A stretch of DNA of 18,078 bases from Oscillospiraceae bacterium (GTDB taxonomy: Bacteria; Bacillota; Clostridia; Oscillospirales; Acutalibacteraceae): NCBI GenBank assembly GCA_022508705.1, contig JAFLUO010000025.1, forward strand, positions 1-18,078, in the 5' to 3' direction. Below, one piece after another: positions 13,414 through 18,078 of this stretch (the first letter of the stretch is position 1; each line of letters starts with the position of its first letter). Both the position numbers and the translations under genes were made by a program. Under the pieces are notes generated by a model. The model was not told the DNA's origin. It made no database searches and saw only the letters and a list, made by a program, of their open reading frames with translations.

Positions 13414-14463
13414 ATGGCGAAAAAGGTTAAAACACCTGAAGAAGTTCGGGCAGCCATGGAAAAAAAGACTGCCAAAAGAACGCTATTCTTCGGTACATTC
13501 AGAAAAGCGTTTGCATTATTTCTGGCAATAGCTTTCACCTTTGCTTTGGTTCAAATCGCCTTTACTAAGAATGTCGGCGGCGTTGCTGTAGCAACAGGCG
13601 GTTCGACAGGCGGAACGGTAAGCGGCGGAACGGTAAGCGGCGGTTCAACGGGCGGCAGCACAGATTCTTCCGGTCAAGGGGAAAACCAAACCGAAGCACC
13701 TGCTCCTGATTTAGCAGGAGACGAGCCGACGGTTGCAGAGGGTGAAACTGTTAAAGACAAAGAAGGAAACGATGTTGTAGGTCTTTCAAAGGGAGATGCC
13801 GTAAAGCTTCTGAATGATGCTACTGCAGCAGCTGCAAAAGCAGGCTATGACTGGGAAAGAAAATGCTATTATACAGACGGCGGCGCAATTAAAGTTACAA
13901 CCAACGGCGGTAAAGATGCAACGAGCACACTTAACAGTGCAATCCAAACTGTTGACAAAAATTCTTCCATTGACAAGGTTGTTGGTAATTTCCTTGACAT
14001 AACAGGAAAAGACAACCCTAAAGCGGCTAAAAAAGCAAAGGGCAGCAACGCTGCTCCCGAAGGAATGAAAGACAAGTTCCTTCTCAAATCTATGTCTCTT
14101 ACAGAGGGCGACATTGCAAAAGTTGAGCAGGATGGTAATGTTTATAAATTCCAGCTTAATTCCTGCAGCAATCCGCAGAAAGACGAAAAAAATGCTCTGC
14201 ACCATGCTACTAACGATTTCATTACTCACGATGAAGTTAGTGAAGACGTTTCAAACGCTATCAGCATTATTAAGGTTGAGTCAACCGATGTTCAGTATAC
14301 CAATATTGTTATCGTAGCTGAAATTGCAGACGGAAAGCTCACAAACCTTACTATTAACTACTTAATGACTGTAAAGAGCCTTAAACTTAAGGTAACTCTT
14401 GCAAGCGTTATAGGCACAGGTCAAGGCCAGGTTGAAGAGGTTTATAAGAACTTCGCTTACTAA
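13414..14463 (+). CDS. Exported/membrane-anchored protein with conserved C-terminal domain, paralogue A
   Basis: A 349-residue protein of unrecognised family. Order: Lys-rich cytoplasmic start (MAKKVKTPEE), one hydrophobic segment (about 32-50), a Gly/Ser/Thr linker (62-90) followed by an acidic/Pro part (90-125), and a C-terminal domain (about 126-349) that is probably beta-rich. That domain matches the next gene's product: GYDWERKC (144-151), VVGNFL, NVYKFQLNSCSNP (Cys251), ATNDF, YTNI, DGKLTNLT, GTG and a terminal YKNFAY. Its only two cysteines, 151 and 251, are conserved in the paralogue, suggesting a disulfide outside the cell. The ATG at 13414 has AAAGGGGAG 8 bases upstream; the GTG at 13360 lies in the leader hairpin and is rejected. 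No sortase motif is seen. Confidence 0.78.
   Translation: MAKKVKTPEEVRAAMEKKTAKRTLFFGTFRKAFALFLAIAFTFALVQIAFTKNVGGVAVATGGSTGGTVSGGTVSGGSTGGSTDSSGQGENQTEAPAPDLAGDEPTVAEGETVKDKEGNDVVGLSKGDAVKLLNDATAAAAKAGYDWERKCYYTDGGAIKVTTNGGKDATSTLNSAIQTVDKNSSIDKVVGNFLDITGKDNPKAAKKAKGSNAAPEGMKDKFLLKSMSLTEGDIAKVEQDGNVYKFQLNSCSNPQKDEKNALHHATNDFITHDEVSEDVSNAISIIKVESTDVQYTNIVIVAEIADGKLTNLTINYLMTVKSLKLKVTLASVIGTGQGQVEEVYKNFAY
13609..13638 (+). repeat. 15-bp tandem repeat in paralogue A linker
   Basis: Two exact copies of GGCGGAACGGTAAGC in a row (13609-13623, 13624-13638), then a partial third. Each unit encodes GGTVS in frame, so copy-number change would lengthen or shorten the linker without a frameshift. Confidence 0.85.
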
Positions 14464-14496
14464 TAAATATTTTAAATAACCGAAAGGGGTTTCATT

Positions 14497-15561
14497 ATGG
14501 CAAAGAAAGTACTTACTCCTGAACAGCAGGAAATTAAAGCAATGAAGAAAGCTAAAAAAAGTCAGAACTGGACAAAGTTCTGGGCTATCGTACTTGCACT
14601 TGCACTTACATTATGTATTGCATTCGCAGGTCAGTCACAGGGCAAAAAGAATGTACCTGAGACCACTCCTGCAGCAGGAGAGCAAGGCTCCGGTTCAGGC
14701 TCCGGTTCAAACGATAATCCGGGTTATTCATCTGGGGATTCTTATGTTGATCCGGGTTCTTCAGACTCATCTTCAGACGGTACAGACACACCGAATGATC
14801 CTGCAGATCCTGCAACTCCCGGTGCTGACAGCAGCGATGACAAGAGTGATGCTCCTGCGGCTGACAACACTCCGAAGAGCGAAGCTGAAGTTGCAGCTCT
14901 TATCAATAAGGTAACAGGCGAAGCAGTTGCTCAGAAGGTTGGCTACGACTGGAAGAGAGATTGCTCAGTTAAAGACATTGACGTAGGTCGTCTTACCAGT
15001 GGTCTTAACAAACTTATTCCCACTATTTCAAAAAATCCTGACGATAATCTTAACACTGTTGTAGGCGGATTCCTTGGCAACGGTAGCAAGAGCGAAACAG
15101 TTCCGAAGGGTAAAACTCTTGATACAATGGAAAAAACTAAGGATGACGGCTCAAAAGAGACGGTTTATCACGGCAGCAGCTATACACTTAAGGCAACACA
15201 GCTTAAAGCTGAGGACATAAAGAACCTTAAGATTTCAGGCAATACATATTCATTCGATATTCCGGATTGCTCAAATCCTGCAAGAAACGGTAACACAGGT
15301 CTTTCAAGATTTACAAACGATATCGTTGTTCGTGAAGAAGTTGAATCAGAGCTTGCAGGCTTTACAGATCAGGTTACAGTTCCTGCACTTACAGCAAACT
15401 ATAAGAATATTAAAGCATCCGTTACAATCAAAGACGGCAAGCTTGTTGAGCTTAAATACTCTTTCTATGCTGACGCTCAGCTTGATGTTAAGATGCTTAT
15501 CACAGTTAAAGGTACAGGTAACCTTACAACATCTGCAACATATTCAAACTTCAAGTACTAA
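14497..15561 (+). CDS. Exported/membrane-anchored protein, paralogue B
   Basis: A 354-residue paralogue of the upstream protein, with the same opening (MAKKVLTPEQ) and the same order: Lys-rich start, hydrophobic segment (about 27-44, with a possible AFA signal peptidase I site at 42-44), low-complexity Gly/Ser/Asp/Pro linker (55-125) and C-terminal domain (about 130-354). Shared landmarks are GYDWKRDC (149-156), VVGGFL, NTYSFDIPDCSNP (Cys258), FTNDI, YKNI, DGKLVELK, GTG and the terminal YSNFKY. The Cys156/Cys258 pair matches 151/251 of paralogue A; Cys40 lies in the membrane segment. GAAAGGGG lies 7 bases before the ATG, and the 33-base gap from paralogue A implies one transcript. Leucine is mostly CTT and valine mostly GTT, a bias that may reflect strong expression. 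Function unknown. Confidence 0.78.
   Translation: MAKKVLTPEQQEIKAMKKAKKSQNWTKFWAIVLALALTLCIAFAGQSQGKKNVPETTPAAGEQGSGSGSGSNDNPGYSSGDSYVDPGSSDSSSDGTDTPNDPADPATPGADSSDDKSDAPAADNTPKSEAEVAALINKVTGEAVAQKVGYDWKRDCSVKDIDVGRLTSGLNKLIPTISKNPDDNLNTVVGGFLGNGSKSETVPKGKTLDTMEKTKDDGSKETVYHGSSYTLKATQLKAEDIKNLKISGNTYSFDIPDCSNPARNGNTGLSRFTNDIVVREEVESELAGFTDQVTVPALTANYKNIKASVTIKDGKLVELKYSFYADAQLDVKMLITVKGTGNLTTSATYSNFKY
14686..14709 (+). repeat. 12-bp tandem repeat in paralogue B linker
   Basis: Two exact copies of GGCTCCGGTTCA (14686-14697, 14698-14709), encoding GSGS twice, in the flexible linker of paralogue B. Confidence 0.85.
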
Positions 15562-15595
15562 TTCATACGCTTGAAAAAAGTTAATTAACAAATTT

Positions 15596-15625
15596 ACTCC
15601 CGCCGGAAACGGCGGGAGTTTTTTG
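15596..15625 (+). terminator. Strong rho-independent terminator of the paralogue operon
   Basis: A perfect 10-bp GC-rich stem, ACTCCCGCCG (15596-15605) with CGGCGGGAGT (15610-15619), capped by a GAAA tetraloop and followed by TTTTTTG. It sits 34 bases after the stop of paralogue B. Confidence 0.95.
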
Positions 15626-15689
15626 TAATATGTTATCAATATTGTAGGGAATAGGCTTTGAGACCTCAAATAAAATTATTCACTTGTTC

Positions 15690-15931
15690 TTAGGGGCGAG
15701 TCCATGCTCGCCCGAAACAAATTCAAATATTTCAGTAACTTACGAGAGGGCATGGGCGAAGAACGAGCCGCTGCCGGTGGCAGAAACAGGCGAAGTTCTG
15801 AGGTGAAAAAATAATGAGTAGTGCGAAGCGCTCCAAGCGAGCAATACGACTATATTTTTGAGGGAAAAATAAATACGGGCAGGCGTGGAAACCTGCCCCT
15901 ACAAAATAACAGGACGATGTGGGCATCGCCC
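15690..15931. repeat. Gene-free hairpin repeat cluster
   Basis: No gene is seen between 15626 and 16055. This part holds several GC-rich hairpins: GGGCGAG/CTCGCCC (15694-15700, 15707-15713), CTGCC/GGCAG near 15770-15785, GGGCAGG/CCTGCCC (15877-15883, 15892-15898) and GGACGATG/CATCGCCC (15912-15919, 15924-15931, one mismatch). TAGGGGCGAG and GCCCCTACA edges resemble intergenic repeats I recall as common in Clostridia. Short ORFs here, with conceptual products such as VGAGFHACP, are repeat translations, not genes. Confidence 0.65.
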
Positions 15932-15935
15932 TCTA

Positions 15936-16042
15936 CTTCAAAAATATTCTTAATTTTCAGTGAAAGAAATTTGTTTTTTACACTACTCATCAAATCCTAT
16001 TTGTAATGAATAATGAATACTGAAAAACAAATAATGAAAAAT
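15936..16042. repeat. AT-rich intergenic repeat, copy 2
   Basis: Second copy of the element at 3132-3244, same orientation. Shared blocks are CTTCAAAAA, ATTCTTAATT, TAATGAATAATGAAT and TGAAAAAT. The left arm of the inverted repeat is more decayed here, so the AT hairpin seen in copy 1 is weak. Confidence 0.6.
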
Positions 16043-16046
16043 GAAT

Positions 16047-16077
16047 AATAAAAATCCCCACACCAGACGGTATGGGG
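16047..16077 (-). terminator. Terminator of the aldolase gene
   Basis: Arms CCCCACACC (16056-16064) and GGTATGGGG (16069-16077) pair with one mismatch around AGAC. Read on the - strand, the stem is followed by ATTTTTATTATT. It lies 17 bases beyond the aldolase stop at 16095. Confidence 0.85.
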
Positions 16078-16094
16078 AAAATCTTTAGGTCTAA

Positions 16095-17315
16095 TTATTT
16101 TCCTGCCTGCTTGGAATACTTTTTAAGATAAATTATTCTCATAAGGCGGGTTTCAATGGGGTTAATCGGCTTGAAGCGTTCAAACATCTTAGCGCCGATA
16201 TAAGTATTGCAACCTTTATCCATAACAATTTCAACTGCGCCTGCGTCAAATTCATTACTTGCAACGCAAAGTGCGCCGTTGTTGTCAAGCAAAACTGCAT
16301 TTCTGCCTTTGAGCTTTTTAACAACCTTCTTAGAGGTTTTAAGCGTGTCGTTAGGATTATATGCGGCGTGTCTTACCGTGGGTCCGCAAAGCTGTGCAAA
16401 GTCATCAAGAAGAGGCTTCATTGTTTTGCCGAGCTTTGATGCTGCAACGGCATATTCATTCTTTGAATGATAAATGAAATTAACATCTTCACGCTTTTTG
16501 TAAACGGCTCTGTGAAGCTCAATTGACTCTTCACAGCCGTCGCCTGCAATAACATTGCCCGTTTCAATATCAATTCTTGTTACTGCTCCGTCACCGTCAA
16601 CAAGTGAAATGTTGAATACACTGCCGTCTCTCTCACTCTTGCAAGCGGGGAACTCAGGTGCGGAAAGTGCCTTTTTAGCATATTTACCAACAACAAAATC
16701 GTTAATATCAGCAAGCTTTTCGCCGATAGAACCTGTAAGCTCATTGTATTTTGCAAGAACATACTTTTCGCATACATCTTCAAGGCGGGATGCAACGTCT
16801 TTTGCATCCTCATAACTCGTACCCATGCAAACTGCGCCGTGGTGAGCCATAATTGCAGCCTTGGAGTCAGAACGGGTAATTGCGGCAATAACGCCCTTCT
16901 TAAGCTTGCCCGTGCCGGGAAGACCATAAGCCGCAATGGGAACATTGTCACCTATAACATCTTTGTCTTCACCGCTGATATTGTTGATATCAAGACCGAG
17001 AGCAGATACTATTGAAGCGTTAACCTGGTGGGTGTGGATAACGAAATTTACCTCAGGGCGAAGTGAATAGCAAGCTGCGTGAATGCCTTTTTCGGATGAT
17101 GGCTTGATGTCCCCGTCATAAGTGCAGTCAGCAATATTTACAAGAACTATTTTTTCGGGGGTAAGATCTTCGTAAGCTATGCCAGAGGGAGTGATAACAA
17201 ACTGTGTGTCAGACACACGGCAGGAAATGTTGCCCCATGTGCGAACAATAAGACCTTCGTTTAAAAGCTCAATACCGGCCTTTATGACAAGCTCTTTTGC
17301 TTCCATTATTTCCAT
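16095..17315 (-). CDS. Class II aldolase with a second, degenerate aldolase-like domain
   Basis: A 406-residue protein, about twice the usual length of FucA/AraD-type class II aldolases (about 215). Domain 1 (about 1-205) has the complete metal/catalytic set: Glu75 in SSEKG, His94 and His96 in IHTHQ, and His159 in AHHGAV. It should cleave or epimerise a phosphorylated sugar or related hydroxy-ketone with a divalent metal. Domain 2 (about 230-400) aligns by eye with domain 1 (VNFVIHTHQ to VNFIYHSKN; AHHGAV to DNNGAL), so Glu75, His96 and His159 become Ser264, Lys285 and Asn346; it looks catalytically dead. The ATG at 17315 has GAGGTG 6 bases upstream; a GTG at 17324 is inside that site. The upstream gene is a class III aminotransferase. 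The substrate is unknown. Confidence 0.88.
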   Translation of the reverse strand: MEIMEAKELVIKAGIELLNEGLIVRTWGNISCRVSDTQFVITPSGIAYEDLTPEKIVLVNIADCTYDGDIKPSSEKGIHAACYSLRPEVNFVIHTHQVNASIVSALGLDINNISGEDKDVIGDNVPIAAYGLPGTGKLKKGVIAAITRSDSKAAIMAHHGAVCMGTSYEDAKDVASRLEDVCEKYVLAKYNELTGSIGEKLADINDFVVGKYAKKALSAPEFPACKSERDGSVFNISLVDGDGAVTRIDIETGNVIAGDGCEESIELHRAVYKKREDVNFIYHSKNEYAVAASKLGKTMKPLLDDFAQLCGPTVRHAAYNPNDTLKTSKKVVKKLKGRNAVLLDNNGALCVASNEFDAGAVEIVMDKGCNTYIGAKMFERFKPINPIETRLMRIIYLKKYSKQAGK

Positions 17316-17338
17316 AATTTTCACCTCAATACAAATTC

Positions 17339-17359
17339 GGGCGGACGAACTGTCCGCCC
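17339..17359. repeat. GC-rich hairpin between aminotransferase and aldolase genes
   Basis: GGGCGGAC (17339-17346) and GTCCGCCC (17352-17359) form a perfect 8-bp stem with a 5-base loop. The + strand is followed by TTTTTAG. The - strand, which is the transcribed direction, ends in GAATTTGTATTG without a clear T run, so it would at most attenuate or stabilise the message between the two genes. It resembles the hairpins at 15694-15713. Confidence 0.7.
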
Positions 17360-17397
17360 TTTTTAGTGGTTTTAATTATTTGGTTTAATTTGTTTAA

Positions 17398-18078
17398 TTA
17401 TTCGGGCTTTACAGCTACGTTCTCAAATACCTTGTCGAAGCACTTAAGAGCCTGATCGATCATCTTGGGAGTGTAAGCAGCTGAAGTGTAAAGACGTGAA
17501 CCTGCAAGAGTAACAAGACCCTCTGCCATGTAAGCAGCGCCCATGTACTGCATCTCTTTCTTACGAACAGATGTAGCATTGAGAACGCCGGGGATAGTCC
17601 ACGGTTTTGCCCAGTCGATTGAATAGTGCATTGTACCAACTGTTTCAAGGTGGCAGATAGAGCCTTCGTTCCAAACAACGAAGGGAAGACCGTGCTTAGC
17701 AACAAGCTCTGAAAGACCGTTTGTAAGTCTGTCACCCATTTCGCCTGCCTTCTGGCATGCATTCTGCTTGTCGATTTCTTCAAGAGTGAAGTAACCTGCG
17801 CAGCATGAAAGCGGGTTAGCTGTCATTGTACCGCCTGTGAATGCCTTCTTGATCTTTTCGCCTGTTGCGTCAAGACCTGCACCAAGGTACTTCATATATT
17901 CTTTCTTACCGCCGAGGCCGCCTGCACCCGGATATCCACCAGCAATAACCTTACCGAAGATTGTAAGGTCAGGAGATACTCCGAAGAAGCCCTGAGCACC
18001 AGCCATACCGATACGGAAGCCTGTAACAACCTCATCGAATACGAGAAGTGCGCCGTATTTACGGCAAAGTCTTTCAAC
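17398..18078 (-). CDS. Class III PLP-dependent aminotransferase (glutamate-1-semialdehyde aminomutase-like), partial
   Basis: The C-terminal 226 residues; the N-terminus lies beyond the window edge and the frame is open to base 18078. The PLP-binding Asp is in FDEVVTGFRIG (Asp15 from the edge) and the Schiff-base Lys in IFGKVIAGGYPGAGGLGG (Lys43). The FTGGTMTANPLSCCAG segment is the class III phosphate-contact region. It resembles glutamate-1-semialdehyde 2,1-aminomutase most, but a second half with CHLETVG and KPWTIPGV, and a class II aldolase neighbour instead of tetrapyrrole genes, suggest a different amino-aldehyde or amino-ketone substrate, so hemL is not assigned. It is followed by the aldolase gene on the same strand after 82 bases, likely one operon. 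An internal Met at 18006 is not the start. Confidence 0.88.
   Translation of the reverse strand, partial: VERLCRKYGALLVFDEVVTGFRIGMAGAQGFFGVSPDLTIFGKVIAGGYPGAGGLGGKKEYMKYLGAGLDATGEKIKKAFTGGTMTANPLSCCAGYFTLEEIDKQNACQKAGEMGDRLTNGLSELVAKHGLPFVVWNEGSICHLETVGTMHYSIDWAKPWTIPGVLNATSVRKKEMQYMGAAYMAEGLVTLAGSRLYTSAAYTPKMIDQALKCFDKVFENVAVKPE

Noticed and set aside
15732..15926. 64-codon ORF on the - strand in the repeat cluster (VGAGFHACP-like translation)
   Set aside because: Derived from hairpin repeats; such translations are common artefacts of intergenic repeats and there is no ribosome site.

Overview
The window looks like a chromosomal segment of a low-GC, spore-former-lineage Clostridia, probably an Oscillospiraceae/Ruminococcaceae-type gut bacterium. 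The reasons are strong AGGAGG/GGTG-type ribosome binding sites, AT-rich intergenic DNA, a Firmicutes-type LexA box, a SpoIIQ-like M23 protein behind a sigma F/G-like promoter, and GC-rich hairpin repeats between genes. This placement is inference. No rRNA, tRNA, CRISPR array, transposase, integrase or phage gene was seen.

Layout. 1-1052 (+): the 3' end of a patatin-like phospholipase gene and a small Thr/Pro-rich lipoprotein, closed by a terminator shared with lexA. 1140-1730 (-): lexA, with an 18-bp LexA-box-like palindrome on its own -35 element. 1922-3104 (+): a SpoIIQ-like membrane-anchored M23 protein and an Sfp-type phosphopantetheinyl transferase. 3105-3356: intergenic repeat DNA and a terminator. 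3410-7174 (+): five membrane-protein genes led by an XRE-HTH/DUF2157-like fusion regulator, followed by a probable GDYXXLXY-type partner and three unrecognised membrane proteins. 7244-9319 (-): an EF-G paralogue. 9320-9544: a divergent promoter region with a 10-bp inverted repeat. 9545-13311 (+): a tightly packed operon murL-murD2-nudix-maf. 13414-15561 (+): two tandem paralogous exported or membrane-anchored proteins of unknown function with a conserved cysteine pair, closed by a strong terminator. 15626-16055: a gene-free stretch of hairpin and AT-rich repeats. 16095-18078 (-): a class II aldolase with a second, degenerate aldolase domain, preceded by a partial class III aminotransferase that runs off the window.

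How the genes work together. The clearest pathway is murL-murD2. By analogy with the pair described in Xanthomonas, MurD2 would add L-Glu to UDP-MurNAc-L-Ala and MurL would epimerise it to D-Glu, giving a route to peptidoglycan D-Glu that does not need free D-Glu. The MurD-like protein carries substitutions at positions that normally bind D-Glu, which fits. The aldolase and aminotransferase form a likely small-molecule operon of unknown substrate. The XRE/DUF2157 cassette looks like a self-regulated membrane sensor system. Most functional statements are homology recognised by eye; no search or alignment program was run.
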